Shown in pieces: positions 46,888-56,638 of a stretch of 56,638 nt of DNA. The notes under the pieces were generated by a model. It searched no databases, was not told where the DNA came from, and saw nothing but the letters and a program-made list of their open reading frames with translations. Positions within the stretch are counted from its first letter, which is position 1. Each line of letters begins with the position of its first letter. The stretch is taken from positions 1 to 56,638 of the forward strand of contig JAPLBA010000114.1 of assembly GCA_026393015.1 (NCBI GenBank), written 5' to 3'. Position numbers and translations under genes: made by a program. Source of the stretch: Actinomycetota bacterium. Its GTDB lineage: Bacteria; Actinomycetota; Actinomycetes; Nanopelagicales; Nanopelagicaceae.

Positions 46888-46941
46888 CGCGGGCGGAGTG
46901 GGATTTAGCGGGAGCCACGGGACAGTAAAGTAGCCTTCGAA

Positions 46942-46959
46942 GTTGGGTGAGAACCCAAC
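46942..46959 (+). other. Short perfect hairpin upstream of the tRNA gene
   Basis: GTTGGGT-GAGA-ACCCAAC is a perfect 7-bp stem with a GNRA tetraloop, ending 7 bp before the tRNA. If the tRNA starts from TAAAGT at 46926-46931, the hairpin would lie in its 5' leader and be cut off by RNase P. It is not followed by a T-run in either direction. Confidence 0.55.
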
Positions 46960-46966
46960 ATCACCA

Positions 46967-47039
46967 GCCTCGGTACTCCAACGGTAGAGAGGGCGGTCTC
47001 AAACACCGCACAGTGTCGGTTCGAATCCGACTCGGGGCA
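46967..47039 (+). tRNA. tRNA-Leu (anticodon CAA) with short variable loop
   Basis: A 73-nt cloverleaf: acceptor GCCTCGG paired with TCGGGGC (including G-T pairs), discriminator A; a 3-bp D stem CTC/GAG with 10-nt loop containing GGTAGA; anticodon stem GCGGT/ACCGC with loop CTCAAAC, so anticodon CAA at 47000-47002; variable loop ACAGT; T arm GTCGG-TTCGAAT-CCGAC. CAA reads UUG, leucine. A73, A14, the A15-U48 pair and the 3-bp D stem are leucine-like, but leucine tRNAs normally have a long variable arm and this one has 5 nt. CCA is not encoded. Low-scoring or misfolded alternatives (Glu, Ser) fit worse. Confidence 0.8.
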
Positions 47040-47068
47040 CTTCAGATTTACGCACTACGCACCTACGC

Positions 47069-48529
47069 CTACCTATAGGCAGGGGCGACACCGCTGACCG
47101 CATCGCCCACGCAATGGACGCGCATGGCGTTGGTCGATCCAGGAATGCCCGGCGGGGAGCCAGCCACGATCACAATTAAATCGCCCACGACTGCGCGTTT
47201 GGACTCAAGCAACACTGAATCAATCTGTTTCACCATTTGATCGGTGTGCTCAACCGAAGGCACAAGAAGCGGTTCGACGCCCCACGAGAGCGCTAAACGA
47301 TTGAAGGTACCCACCTCGGGAGTCAACGCGAGTAGCGGAATAGCAGAGCGCAGGCGCGACATTCGACGAGCGGAATCCCCTGATTGCGTAAACGCCACCA
47401 GAAACTTCGAGTTAGTCACAGCACCGACTTCGACTGCGGCCTTCGTAATGGCGCCACCTTTACTACGTGGATTGTGCTGAAGCGGTTTTACTGATGCAAG
47501 TGCCACTAATTCGGTTTTCGCGATAATGCGACTCATCGTTTCCACCGCTTCAACAGCGAATGCCCCTACAGCAGTTTCGCCAGAGAGCATCAGCGCATCA
47601 GCGCCGTCGAGTACCGCATTCGCACAATCCGTCGCCTCAGCACGCGTGGGTCGGGCAGAAATAATCATTGAATCGAGCATTTGTGTAGCCACGATGACTG
47701 GCTTTGCATTCTCACGCGCGATCGTGATGCACCGCTTTTGCACGAGGGGTACATCCTCAATGGGAAGTTCTACGCCAAGATCCCCACGCGCCACCATAAT
47801 CGCATCAAAAGCCAAGACGATTTCTTCCAGATTCTCGACAGCTTGTGGTTTCTCAATCTTCGCAATAACTGGAATGCGGCGCCCCACCTCATCCATAATA
47901 CGATGTACATCTTTGATGTCTTCAGCCGTGCGCACAAACGAGAGCGCGATCCAATCTGCCCCCGCTCCTAATGCCCAACGCAAGTCTGCTTTATCTTTCT
48001 CCGACAATGCAGGTACCGACACTGCCACTCCGGGCAGATTAATTCCTTTGTTATTACTCACCTCACCGGCGTATATAACACGCGTGACAACATTCGCGCC
48101 CTCTACCTCGGTGACCTCAAGAGAGACTTTGCCGTCGTCGATCAAAATAGGATCGCCCACTCGAACGTCTCCAGCCAGGCCTTTATATGTAGTCGAGCAC
48201 CTCTCTTTGGTGCCTTCGACATCATCTGTCGTAATAGTAAATACATCGCCTTTAGCCAGCGCGTGTGGACCGTTCTCGAAGCGGCCAAGACGAATCTTTG
48301 GACCTTGCAAATCAGCAAGAATGGCAACCGCTCGTCCGGCGGCTGCTGCAGCGCGCCGCACTTCGGTGAGTCGGCGTTGGTGTTCGGCATGATCGCCGTG
48401 AGAGAGATTAAGACGGGCCACATCCATGCCAGCAGCAACTAGGCGATCTACTTGTTCGGCGCTTTCACTCGCCGGGCCGATAGTGCACACGATCTTGGCG
48501 CGTCTGACTCGGACATGTGGGGTACTCAT
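47069..48529 (-). CDS. pyk: Pyruvate kinase
   Basis: Final ATP-forming step of glycolysis, 486 residues. Landmarks are AKIVCTIGPASE near 12, MDVARLNLSHGDH, LADLQGPKIRLG, the active-site PVIAKIEKPQAVENL with catalytic Lys, VARGDLGVELP, and TQMLDSMI. The C-terminal allosteric domain ends near AYR. I start at the ATG at 48529 (MSTPHVRVRR), which has GAGAGG upstream; nine more codons upstream are not conserved. It lies 57 bp after gltD, probably in the same transcript. Confidence 0.97.
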   Translation of the reverse strand: MSTPHVRVRRAKIVCTIGPASESAEQVDRLVAAGMDVARLNLSHGDHAEHQRRLTEVRRAAAAAGRAVAILADLQGPKIRLGRFENGPHALAKGDVFTITTDDVEGTKERCSTTYKGLAGDVRVGDPILIDDGKVSLEVTEVEGANVVTRVIYAGEVSNNKGINLPGVAVSVPALSEKDKADLRWALGAGADWIALSFVRTAEDIKDVHRIMDEVGRRIPVIAKIEKPQAVENLEEIVLAFDAIMVARGDLGVELPIEDVPLVQKRCITIARENAKPVIVATQMLDSMIISARPTRAEATDCANAVLDGADALMLSGETAVGAFAVEAVETMSRIIAKTELVALASVKPLQHNPRSKGGAITKAAVEVGAVTNSKFLVAFTQSGDSARRMSRLRSAIPLLALTPEVGTFNRLALSWGVEPLLVPSVEHTDQMVKQIDSVLLESKRAVVGDLIVIVAGSPPGIPGSTNAMRVHCVGDAVSGVAPAYR

Positions 48530-48586
48530 GCAACACATCCTCTCACAGTGGTTCAAGAACCTTCGGTTCGTAAGTGATGGCGCTCC

Positions 48587-50041
48587 TTAGATAGTGAGCG
48601 GACGAGCGCTGGGAAGAATCGGCACCGGCAAGAGTGTGCGACCAGTGAGGAAATGATCTACTCCTGCCGCTGCTGCCCTTCCTTCAGCTATGGCCCACAC
48701 AATCAGAGATTGACCTCGCCCGGCGTCACCACACACAAACACTCCGGGAACATTGGTTGAATAATCTTCGGCTCGACTGATGTTTCCACGTTCATCCAAC
48801 TCAACTTCCAATTGTGGAATGAGCTCTGACTTCTCTGGACCCACAAAACCCATCGCAAGCAGTACAAAATCCGCAGGCAAGACCCGATCAGTTCCGGGAA
48901 GGGTCTCAAATTTGCCACCAGAAAGTTCAACTTCAGAAATCTTCAATCCAGTTAGCACTCCCTGATCTCCAATGAACTCGGAAGTATTCACTGCAAAGAT
49001 GCGTTCACCACCTTCTTCATGAGCACTCGAAGTTCGAAAGATCATCGGATATGTCGGCCAAGGCTGCGCGCTGGGACGCTCCTCGCTGGGGCGCGGCAGG
49101 ATTTCCAGTTGCGTGATGGAAGCGGCGCCTTGGCGCAATGCTGTTCCCAAACAATCAGCGCCAGTATCGCCCCCACCAATGATCACCACATTCTTACCAG
49201 CTACATTGATGGCCGGTTCGCCTTCAAGTTCTCCGAGTCCTTGTCGATTTCCCCACGGCAGATACTCCATCGCTTGATAAATTCCGCGGTACTCACGACC
49301 CGGAATCGTGAGATCGCGCGCCGAAGTGGCGCCCACCGCGAGCACTACTGCGTCATAACGAGACCGGAGTTGTTGTCCGGTGATATCGACTCCGGCTTCA
49401 ACGCTGGTACGAAAGCGGGTTCCTTCGGCTGTCATTTGCGCTAATCGACGATCCAAAATGTTCTTCTCCATTTTGAATTCGGGAATTCCATAACGCAATA
49501 ATCCGCCCACCTTGTCAGCCCGTTCAAAGACCGCGACCGTGTGACCAGCACGCGTAAGTTGCTGCGCAACAGCGAGACCAGCAGGCCCAGACCCAATGAC
49601 GGCAACGGTTTTACCTGTGAGTCGATCTGGCGGAAGGGGAACAACTGCGCCACTCCCCCAGGCATCTTCTATGGTCCGTAGTTCAATTTGCTTTATGGTG
49701 ACGGATTCACCCGAGATGGCGAGGACACATGCAGTTTCACAGGGTGCAGGACAAAGCCGTCCAGTGAACTCGGGAAAGTTATTTGTAGCGTGTAGTCGAT
49801 CAATAGCTTCGGCTTTATCGCCACGCCACATTAAATCGTTCCACTCAGGAATCAAATTTCCAAGTGGACAACCCTGATGACAGAAAGGAATTCCACAATC
49901 CATGCAACGACCAGCTTGGTGCTGCAACGCCTCTAGAGGTTGGACTTCATACACTTCACGCCAATCTCTGATTCGGATATCTACCGGCCGACGCTTTGGC
50001 GTTTCGCGGTCAGTTGTCATAAAGCCTCTTGGGTCAGACAC
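48587..50041 (-). CDS. gltD: Glutamate synthase small subunit
   Basis: NAD(P)H-oxidising subunit of glutamate synthase, passing electrons to GltB; 484 residues. The N-terminal Fe-S ligands are in [17 protein letters not shown] and [10 protein letters not shown], the FAD site is [13 protein letters not shown] near 150, and the NAD(P) site is [18 protein letters not shown] near 290. The GTG start at 50041 gives MSDPRGF, the usual actinobacterial start, and overlaps gltB by 8 bp; the ATG at 50020 is an alternative. Confidence 0.96.
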   Translation of the reverse strand: MSDPRGFMTTDRETPKRRPVDIRIRDWREVYEVQPLEALQHQAGRCMDCGIPFCHQGCPLGNLIPEWNDLMWRGDKAEAIDRLHATNNFPEFTGRLCPAPCETACVLAISGESVTIKQIELRTIEDAWGSGAVVPLPPDRLTGKTVAVIGSGPAGLAVAQQLTRAGHTVAVFERADKVGGLLRYGIPEFKMEKNILDRRLAQMTAEGTRFRTSVEAGVDITGQQLRSRYDAVVLAVGATSARDLTIPGREYRGIYQAMEYLPWGNRQGLGELEGEPAINVAGKNVVIIGGGDTGADCLGTALRQGAASITQLEILPRPSEERPSAQPWPTYPMIFRTSSAHEEGGERIFAVNTSEFIGDQGVLTGLKISEVELSGGKFETLPGTDRVLPADFVLLAMGFVGPEKSELIPQLEVELDERGNISRAEDYSTNVPGVFVCGDAGRGQSLIVWAIAEGRAAAAGVDHFLTGRTLLPVPILPSARPLTI

Positions 50042-53000
50042 GAGATGCCTCCATTACTGCCTCTTCAACAGAACGTCCTTCAGCCTCTGCACGAGCCATG
50101 GCGGCCAGCACTCGCGCGTAATCCCTAGGCATCACCATAGTGAACCTGCCTATCTCGAAGTGATCAAGTAAACCTTGAGCAAGTGGTGAATCTGTCTCCG
50201 AAAAATGTTTGGAAATCAGGCCCTTAAGAACTTCGACTTGATCCGTCGGAACGGGAAGTAGGTCAACCATCTCTATATTCACCTTGGCTTCGTCTAGGTC
50301 AAGAATGAATGCTCGTCCCCCTGACATGCCAGCGGCAAAGTTTCTACCGGTACTTCCGAGGACCACAACTGTGCCGACGGTCATGTACTCGCATGCGTGA
50401 TCACTGACGCCTTCAACTACCGCGCTGGCTCCGGAGTTTCGAACACAGAAGCGCTCTCCCACCTTCCCTCGCAGGTATATCTCTCCGCTCGTTGCTCCGT
50501 ACCCAATCACATTGCCAGCAATGATGTTCTGACTGGAATCAAAGGCTGAATTCTCATCAGGACGAACCACAATCTTTCCTCCTGAAAGACCCTTGCCTAC
50601 ATAATCGTTGCTATCACCGAAGAGGCGAATAGTGACACCTTGTGGAAGAAAAGCGCCGAGTGATTGGCCTGCTGAACCATGCAAAGTCAGTGAAATGGTG
50701 TCGGGCGGTAGACCGCGTCCACCAAATCGTTTTGTGACCGAACTTCCTAACATCGTTCCTACCGTGCGATTGACATTGCGCACAGGCAAGGAAATCTCGA
50801 CAGGTGTGCCATCTCGCAGGGCTACTTCTGCAAGGTGAATGATTTCTCTATCGAGAGCCTTGTCTAGACCGTGATCTTGCTTCTGCGTGTTGAGTCTGGC
50901 AGATCCTGCGGGCATCGTCGGCAAGTGCAGTAATGGCGTGAGATCAAGTCCGCTTGCCTTCCAATGATCAATTGCCTTAGTGGTTTCCAAAACCTCTACC
51001 TGCCCAACCGCCTCAGCTAGGGTTCGAAATCCTAAAGTTGCCAAGAGCTCGCGCACCTCTTCCGCGATGTACTCAAAGAAGGTTTCAACAAACTCTGGCT
51101 TACCTGAGAACTTGGCTCGCAGTTCGGGGTTTTGCGTAGCGACTCCGACAGGACATGTATCCAAATGACAGACTCGCATCATGATGCAACCTGATACCAC
51201 CAGCGGAGCAGTAGCAAAACCAAATTCCTCTGCGCCAAGGAGTGCGGCAATTACGACATCGCGGCCTGTCTTCATCTGACCATCAGCCTGTACCACGATG
51301 CGATCACGAAGATTATTGAGCAAGAGCGTCTGCTGAGCTTCCGCCAAACCTAATTCCCAAGGCGCACCCGCGTGCTTAAGAGAAGTAAGCGGCGAAGCTC
51401 CAGTTCCGCCATCGTGCCCGGAAATAAGCACCACATCAGCGTGTGCCTTACTCACGCCGGCCGCTACCGTGCCTACGCCCACCTCGGCTACCAATTTCAC
51501 GTGAATACGGGCGTCGGGATTTGAATTCTTCAAATCGTGAATGAGTTGAGCTAAATCTTCGATTGAATAAATATCGTGATGAGGCGGCGGAGAGATGAGT
51601 CCGACACCCGGAGTTGAGTGCCGAGTCTTTGCTATCGACGGATAAACCTTATTCCCCGGTAATTGCCCACCTTCACCGGGCTTTGCCCCTTGCGACATCT
51701 TTATCTGCAGATCATCAGCATTGACCAGGTACTCACTGGTAACACCAAAACGCCCTGAAGCCACTTGCTTAATGGCAGAGCGCTTTGAATCACCATTTGC
51801 CAACGGAAGAAAACGCTCGGGATCTTCGCCGCCTTCACCTGTGTTTGATTTCCCGCCAATTCGATTCATAGCAATCGCTAAGGTCTCGTGTGCCTCTTGG
51901 GAAATGGATCCATAAGACATCGCCCCGGTAGAGAAGCGCTTTACGATCTCGGAGACACTTTCGACTTCATCAATCGATACCGCCGTACGCGACTTAAACG
52001 CGAATAGTCCGCGAAGTGTCATGAGGCGTTCGGATTGCTCGTCCACACGATCTGTATAACGCTTGAAGATCTCATAGCGCCGATTGCGAGTCGCGTGCTG
52101 AAGTAAGAAGACCGTGTCCGGGTCGAAGAGGTGTGGCTCGCCATCTCGGCGCCATTGATATTCACCGCCCACTGGAAGGCGAACAGTGTTCGGAACTCCA
52201 CCATCGGTGGGATAAGCGATGTGATGTCGAGCAATCGCCTCGTCGGCGATGACATCAAGGTTAACTCCGCCTAAGCGCGAAACGGTGCCAGCAAAATATT
52301 CAGAAACGAGCTCTTCATCGAGTCCGATCGCCTCAAAAACTTGCGCACCTGTATAGGAGGCCACCGTGCTAATGCCCATCTTGGACATTACCTTGAGGAC
52401 TCCTTTACCAAGCGCTTTGATTAAGTTGCGCACAGCTTTTTCAGGAGTGATCCCTGGGAGTTTGCCTTGATGCACTAAGTCTTCAGCGCTCTCCATCGCT
52501 AGATAAGGATTAACCGCAGCTGCGCCAAATCCGATGAGGAGCGCAACATGATGCACCTCTCGAACATCGCCTGCTTCTACAACTAGGCCCACTTTCGTGC
52601 GAGTCTTCTCTCGAATGAGGTGATGATGGACGGCAGAAGTAAGAAGCAACGAAGGAATCGGTGCATGGTCTGCGTCCCCATCACGATCAGAGAGAACAAC
52701 TATGCGGGCACCTTCAGCAATCGCGATGGATACCTCGCTTCGAATCTCTTCAATACGCTGACGCAAGGCGGTTCCACCACCTGCAATCGGAAAGAGCCCG
52801 CGAACCCGATGCGATGCAAGCCCTGGCAAATCACCATCAGCGTTCACATGGACAATCTTGGCCAACTCGTCGTTATCAATGACCGGAAATGGAAGCACGA
52901 TTTGGCGACAAGATGCGGCGCTGGCGTGGAGAAGATTGTTTTCAGGGCCAATACTTCCCGAAAGTGAGGTGACCAATTCTTCACGAATCGCGTCTAACGG

Positions 53001-54575
53001 TGGGTTCGTCACCTGGGCAAAGAGTTGAGAGAAGTAGTCAAAGAGCAATCGAGGCCTCTTGGAGAGAACAGCTATGGGGGTATCCGTTCCCATAGATCCC
53101 AATGGTTCGCCACCCATTTTTGCCATGGGTGAGACCAAAATACGAATCTCTTCTTCCGTATAACCGAATGCACGTTGACGGCGTTGCACCGAAGCATGCG
53201 GATAGACAATGTGCTCGCGTGCAGGAAGATCTTCCAGACGTATGAGTCCAGCATGCAACCACTCCGCATATGGCGCGGAAGATGCTAATTCTGCCTTGAT
53301 CTCTTCGTCAGGGATGATCCGACCAGCTGCGGTATCTACGAGGAACATCTTCCCTGGTTGCAACCGACCCTTGCTGACCACATCTGCTGGGGCGATATCG
53401 AGAACTCCCACTTCGCTAGCAAGCACAACCCGATCCTTAGTGATCCAATATCGAGCTGGACGCAATCCATTGCGGTCGAGGACGGCACCAATTTGGGTGC
53501 CATCTGTGAAGGTGACGCAGGCAGGTCCATCCCAGGGTTCCATAAGCGCCCCATTGAAGGCATAAAAGTCTCGTTGCTCTTGAGGCATCGTGAGGTTGTT
53601 CTCCCAGGCTTCTGGAATCATCATTAAAATTGAGTGCGGGAGTGATCGTCCGCCTAAGTGAAGTAACTCGAGGACCTCATCGAATGAGGCCGAGTCACTC
53701 CCCCCTTCTGCGCAAATGGGAAAGATACGCGTGATGTCGCCAGGAAGAATGTCGCTAGCTAAGAGTGCTTCACGAGCGCGCATCCAATTCCTATTTCCCT
53801 TTACCGTATTGATCTCTCCATTGTGTGCGATAAAACGGTAAGGGTGGGCCAGCGGCCATGAAGGAAACGTGTTGGTGGAGAACCGCGAGTGCACGAGAGC
53901 GAGTGGTGATTCCATGCGCTCATCCGAAAGTTCCGGAAAGAACGATTCAAGTTGCCCTGTAGTGAGCATGCCCTTGTAGACAATGGTGCGCGCGGAGAGT
54001 GACGGGAAATACACCTTCAGCTCGTGCTCAATTCTCTTACGAGCAACGAATGCGATTCGATCTAGTGCAATATCGCTTTCGCCATGTTTACCAACAACAA
54101 AGACTTGTTTGAATTCGGGCATCACCGATTTTGCGGTGGCGCCCACCCCCGTGGGGTCGATCGTGACATCGCGCCAGCCGAGAACATCCATGCCCTCTTC
54201 TTTAAGAATCGCGTCAATTTTTTCGATTGTTGAAACGCCACTCCCCTGCGGCAAGAAAGCAATCCCGGTGGCATACGCGCCCGCAATCGGCAACGACATT
54301 CTGGTGACAGCTCTGAAGTAAGCATCAGGAATAGAAATCAAAATGCCTGCACCATCACCACTATCTGGTTCGGCGCCAGAGGCGCCTCGGTGCTCAAGGT
54401 TTCGAAGCGCCGTAAGGGCATCAGCAATGATGGCGTGCGAAGCTTGGCCGTTAAGCGCGGCTACAAATGCAACTCCGCAGGCATCCTTTTCAAAATCTGA
54501 ACGGTAGAGCCCTTGGGAACGTGGAAGATCGCGAAGGAATACGCCATCGTGAGATTCTGAAACATGTGTACGCAC
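50034..54575 (-). CDS. gltB: Glutamate synthase large subunit
   Basis: Converts glutamine and 2-oxoglutarate to glutamate; 1513 residues. The amidotransferase domain begins at the cysteine in [10 protein letters not shown] (residue 33), which is exposed after removal of a 32-residue propeptide. The central and FMN synthase domains follow; the latter has the 3Fe-4S cysteines in [15 protein letters not shown] and [13 protein letters not shown]. The C-terminal GXGXG beta-helix domain has repeated glycine turns. The GTG at 54575 has AAGGAG 8 nt upstream; the 30 codons of open frame before it are not conserved. It follows lgt by 67 bp. Confidence 0.97.
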   Translation of the reverse strand: MRTHVSESHDGVFLRDLPRSQGLYRSDFEKDACGVAFVAALNGQASHAIIADALTALRNLEHRGASGAEPDSGDGAGILISIPDAYFRAVTRMSLPIAGAYATGIAFLPQGSGVSTIEKIDAILKEEGMDVLGWRDVTIDPTGVGATAKSVMPEFKQVFVVGKHGESDIALDRIAFVARKRIEHELKVYFPSLSARTIVYKGMLTTGQLESFFPELSDERMESPLALVHSRFSTNTFPSWPLAHPYRFIAHNGEINTVKGNRNWMRAREALLASDILPGDITRIFPICAEGGSDSASFDEVLELLHLGGRSLPHSILMMIPEAWENNLTMPQEQRDFYAFNGALMEPWDGPACVTFTDGTQIGAVLDRNGLRPARYWITKDRVVLASEVGVLDIAPADVVSKGRLQPGKMFLVDTAAGRIIPDEEIKAELASSAPYAEWLHAGLIRLEDLPAREHIVYPHASVQRRQRAFGYTEEEIRILVSPMAKMGGEPLGSMGTDTPIAVLSKRPRLLFDYFSQLFAQVTNPPLDAIREELVTSLSGSIGPENNLLHASAASCRQIVLPFPVIDNDELAKIVHVNADGDLPGLASHRVRGLFPIAGGGTALRQRIEEIRSEVSIAIAEGARIVVLSDRDGDADHAPIPSLLLTSAVHHHLIREKTRTKVGLVVEAGDVREVHHVALLIGFGAAAVNPYLAMESAEDLVHQGKLPGITPEKAVRNLIKALGKGVLKVMSKMGISTVASYTGAQVFEAIGLDEELVSEYFAGTVSRLGGVNLDVIADEAIARHHIAYPTDGGVPNTVRLPVGGEYQWRRDGEPHLFDPDTVFLLQHATRNRRYEIFKRYTDRVDEQSERLMTLRGLFAFKSRTAVSIDEVESVSEIVKRFSTGAMSYGSISQEAHETLAIAMNRIGGKSNTGEGGEDPERFLPLANGDSKRSAIKQVASGRFGVTSEYLVNADDLQIKMSQGAKPGEGGQLPGNKVYPSIAKTRHSTPGVGLISPPPHHDIYSIEDLAQLIHDLKNSNPDARIHVKLVAEVGVGTVAAGVSKAHADVVLISGHDGGTGASPLTSLKHAGAPWELGLAEAQQTLLLNNLRDRIVVQADGQMKTGRDVVIAALLGAEEFGFATAPLVVSGCIMMRVCHLDTCPVGVATQNPELRAKFSGKPEFVETFFEYIAEEVRELLATLGFRTLAEAVGQVEVLETTKAIDHWKASGLDLTPLLHLPTMPAGSARLNTQKQDHGLDKALDREIIHLAEVALRDGTPVEISLPVRNVNRTVGTMLGSSVTKRFGGRGLPPDTISLTLHGSAGQSLGAFLPQGVTIRLFGDSNDYVGKGLSGGKIVVRPDENSAFDSSQNIIAGNVIGYGATSGEIYLRGKVGERFCVRNSGASAVVEGVSDHACEYMTVGTVVVLGSTGRNFAAGMSGGRAFILDLDEAKVNIEMVDLLPVPTDQVEVLKGLISKHFSETDSPLAQGLLDHFEIGRFTMVMPRDYARVLAAMARAEAEGRSVEEAVMEASRV

Positions 54576-54642
54576 GGCGTTGTCTCCTTGAATCGACCTT
54601 AGGGAAAGGCGGGTGGGACAACGCTGGCCCAGATGAAATATA

Positions 54643-55473
54643 TCAAATCTTCGTGGAAATTCCATTTTCTGGCCGCGGTCGACGCCGCAGGAGAAACGCC
54701 GCGGCCCCTACCCCCACGAGGACACTTACCCACACATTCAATCGAAGTCCGGCAATGTGGTGGGCTTGATCGATTCGTAGCGCTTCAATCCAGAGGCGGC
54801 CGAGACAGTACAGCGCCACATAGAGGGCAAATACTTTGCCTGGAGTGCGCACTCGGTCTGTTGAATCGAGCCAGAGGAGTAGAAAGGCGATGCCGACGCA
54901 CCAGAGTGATTCATAGAGGAAAGTGGGTTGGAAGGTGAGGTACTGAGAAAAGCCCGCAGGACGGAGTTCTACAGGAACTTCGAGCGCCCACGGCAGGGTT
55001 GAGGGCTTACCGAAGAGTTCAACATTGAACCAATTCCCCCACCGACCGATGGCTTGTGCCAGCAGTAACCCCGGCGCAATCGCATCGGCAAAGTCAGCGA
55101 AGGCGAGACCTCCGGAAGATTTCCGGCGAAAGGCAATCCACGCCCCTAACGCGCCGATGGAAATTGCGCCCCAGATTCCTAACCCGCCCTCCCAGATTTT
55201 GATGATATCCAGGGGATGACCGCCAGCCCCAAAATACTTCTCGGGAGTAGTGATGACGTGATAAATGCGACCGCCAATGATGCCAACCGGAACTGCAACC
55301 ACGGCAACATCGCTCACAAAACCGACTTCACCACCGCGAGCAATCCAACGACGTTCAGTAAGACGAAGCGCGACTACTATGCCCAGCAAAATGCAAAGCG
55401 CGTAGAAATGAATCTTAAGCGGCCCTAACGAAATAAATGAAACTGTAGGCGATGGGATAAACGCCGAAATCAT
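54643..55473 (-). CDS. lgt: Prolipoprotein diacylglyceryl transferase
   Basis: Membrane enzyme of 276 residues that attaches diacylglycerol to the lipobox cysteine of prelipoproteins. It has about seven helices, the family signature [16 protein letters not shown] near 140-155, GGLGIWGA and a late [19 protein letters not shown]. The catalytic region HVITTPEKY with its His is near 80. It overlaps the DsbA-like gene by 4 bp. Its usual trp neighbours are not visible within the window. Confidence 0.95.
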   Translation of the reverse strand: MISAFIPSPTVSFISLGPLKIHFYALCILLGIVVALRLTERRWIARGGEVGFVSDVAVVAVPVGIIGGRIYHVITTPEKYFGAGGHPLDIIKIWEGGLGIWGAISIGALGAWIAFRRKSSGGLAFADFADAIAPGLLLAQAIGRWGNWFNVELFGKPSTLPWALEVPVELRPAGFSQYLTFQPTFLYESLWCVGIAFLLLWLDSTDRVRTPGKVFALYVALYCLGRLWIEALRIDQAHHIAGLRLNVWVSVLVGVGAAAFLLRRRPRPENGISTKI

Positions 55474-56225
55474 TTCACGCCAGCGTCAGCCAGTGCCTTC
55501 TTGAAGAGTACTGCATCAATATAAGTGCCAGCATTCCGATCAATTTCTTTTCCATTGATCAAGACCGTGGGGGTTTGATTGATATTATTCTTTGCGCCAT
55601 CAGCACCAATAGTGTCTACCCACTTCGCAAACTTCCCGCTCTTCACGCATGACTTGAATGAGCTCTCGTTGAGGCCAGCAGCCACCCCAGCAGCCGTTAC
55701 GCGATTAAGTCCCCAGTAACCAGAATTCTCAGGTTTTTGGTTCTTGAAAAGGTAATCATGAAATTCCAAGAATTTACTTTCATCAGCCGCACATGCACCA
55801 GCGTTTGCCAAAATGACGGATTCAGCACCCAGGAAAGAGAGTGAGTGAAAGATCACGCGCGCTTTTCCAGTGGCAGCCAAGGTGTGCACAGTTGCGCCGT
55901 TGGCTTCTTCAAAATTCTTGCATGCAGGACATTGGAAGTCCTCCCACACATCAATTTGTGCCTTAGATTTATCATTAAAAACTAAGCCGTACCCATTCAT
56001 TTTCGAAGCGATCAATGGTGCGGTTACCGTGCTATCAACCTTGCTCTTCACAAGAGAGATAGAGACACCAACTATCACGACGAGCAGAATCGGAGCAATC
56101 ACGGCGAGTGAGACGAGGACGCGACCTCTGCGGGCTTTTTTGGCAGCAGCCTCGGCGAGCGCCTTGCGCTCTGCAGCAGCTGCTAAACGCGCCTGTGATC
56201 GGCTCTCTTTCGACTCTTCCGCCAT
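55470..56225 (-). CDS. DsbA-like thiol-disulfide oxidoreductase, membrane-anchored
   Basis: A 251-residue protein with a charged Ala-rich cytoplasmic stretch (about 1-33), one membrane helix (about 36-58) and an extracellular thioredoxin-fold domain. The active site is CPAC at 99-102 in WEDFQCPACKNFEEANG, and the cis-proline is in QTPTVLINGKEI. Two further cysteines (GACAADE, KSCVKSG) may form a second disulfide. It probably folds exported proteins. It lies 3 bp after a MauE-like gene and overlaps lgt, so redox partner and lipoprotein maturation are co-expressed. Confidence 0.9.
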   Translation of the reverse strand: MAEESKESRSQARLAAAAERKALAEAAAKKARRGRVLVSLAVIAPILLVVIVGVSISLVKSKVDSTVTAPLIASKMNGYGLVFNDKSKAQIDVWEDFQCPACKNFEEANGATVHTLAATGKARVIFHSLSFLGAESVILANAGACAADESKFLEFHDYLFKNQKPENSGYWGLNRVTAAGVAAGLNESSFKSCVKSGKFAKWVDTIGADGAKNNINQTPTVLINGKEIDRNAGTYIDAVLFKKALADAGVK

Positions 56226-56228
56226 CGT

Positions 56229-56638
56229 CTAGCCTTCCTTCTCGTCATATTCGGACTCATCTTCGTAAAGATCTGCCGTTATTCTGCCACTCCCCAACGA
56301 ATCCAGTGACCAGCGCGTGCCAGGACGCCAGAGTAAGAATGCCCCACAGATGAAGAAGAGGACGTCCCTCGCAATTTCGCTGGCGTAAGCGGTCTTCGAA
56401 GGATCCACCGCACCGCCGCCACCAAAGCAACCGCAATCAATGCTGAGGCCTCGGGGCCACGCAGAACCCACTCCAATGATGAAGATCAACATCATGCCCG
56501 CTCCGAGTAGTGCACCTAGTCGAATATAGAGACCGAGAAGGAGGATGAGACCGACACCAATCTCTATCCAGGGAAGGGTAAAGCCCACCGGATTAGCCAC
56601 CGAGACGGGAAGTAATTCGTAGGCACGCACGGCCGCGG
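56229..56638 (-). CDS. MauE/DoxX-like membrane protein, 5' end cut off
   Basis: The gene enters from the right edge, so the N terminus is missing; at least 135 residues are visible. It has four hydrophobic segments and the sequence DCGCFGGGGAVD, with the conserved Cys pair of MauE-type quinone-linked disulfide partners. The start seen as GTG at 56630 is likely internal because the frame is open to the edge and the family continues further upstream. Located before a DsbA-like gene, it is a candidate electron acceptor for it in place of DsbB or VKOR. Confidence 0.8.
   Translation of the reverse strand, partial: AAVRAYELLPVSVANPVGFTLPWIEIGVGLILLLGLYIRLGALLGAGMMLIFIIGVGSAWPRGLSIDCGCFGGGGAVDPSKTAYASEIARDVLFFICGAFLLWRPGTRWSLDSLGSGRITADLYEDESEYDEKEG

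Noticed and set aside
46942-46959. Hairpin considered as an ANTAR target for PdtaR
   Set aside because: ANTAR targets are paired hairpins with six-base loops; this is a single stem with a four-base loop.
47526-48392. Plus-strand open frame of 288 codons opposite pyk
   Set aside because: It mirrors the pyk codons exactly, is Ser/Ala/Thr-rich with no family features, and has no promoter or ribosome site.

Overview
The window is an ordinary stretch of core chromosome from a streamlined actinobacterium. Actinomycetota markers are RbpA, WhiA with YvcK and RapZ, a PdtaR-type ANTAR regulator, SURF1/CtaA/CtaB heme-copper oxidase assembly genes, and the SufR-SufBDCSU gene order. Intergenic DNA is minimal, most genes overlap or abut, and base composition looks near 50% GC by eye. 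This suggests a small-genome aquatic lineage such as Nanopelagicales (acI-like), but that placement is inference. I found no transposase, phage gene, CRISPR array, toxin-antitoxin pair or defence island, and no stretch over 300 bases without a gene.

Layout. 1-1250: end of a DUF3099 gene converging on moaA. 1250-2023: SURF1. 1965-12429, minus strand: one very tight run, sufR-sufB-sufD-Rieske ferredoxin-sufC-sufS-sufU-sufT-like, then an ABC-F ATPase, an enoyl-CoA hydratase and an ABC exporter. 12505-14351: ctaA and ctaB, converging. 14405-19043, plus strand: tkt-tal-pgi. 19018-35741, minus strand: rpsA with its terminator, then coaE-uvrB-terC-uvrA-uvrC-rapZ-yvcK-whiA-gap-pgk-tpiA-secG-rbpA. 35902-37886: a methyltransferase/MFS pair. 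37883-40438: polA. 40462-40887: a thioesterase. 40899-46048, minus strand: livKHMGF branched-chain amino acid transporter. 46279-46875: pdtaR. 46967-47039: tRNA-Leu(CAA). 47069-48529: pyk. 48587-56638, minus strand: a MauE-like gene (cut by the window end), a DsbA-like oxidoreductase, lgt, gltB and gltD.

The genes cover Fe-S cluster building, heme A and oxidase assembly, central carbon flux (tkt, tal, pgi, gap, pgk, tpiA, pyk), nucleotide excision repair, amino-acid uptake and ammonia assimilation (liv, gltBD), and envelope maturation (secG, lgt, DsbA-like).

The points most worth a second look are small. They are a tRNA-Leu(CAA) with a class II-style D-arm but only a 5-nt variable loop; a 66-bp tandem duplication inside the 5' end of ctaA; a recurring -10 hexamer exactly 6 nt before start codons (leaderless promoters), with three divergent gene pairs sharing one symmetric -10; an apparent CTG start on the ABC-F gene; absence of zwf-opcA-pgl from a locus where actinobacteria usually carry them; and a reduced C-terminal extension on CoaE.
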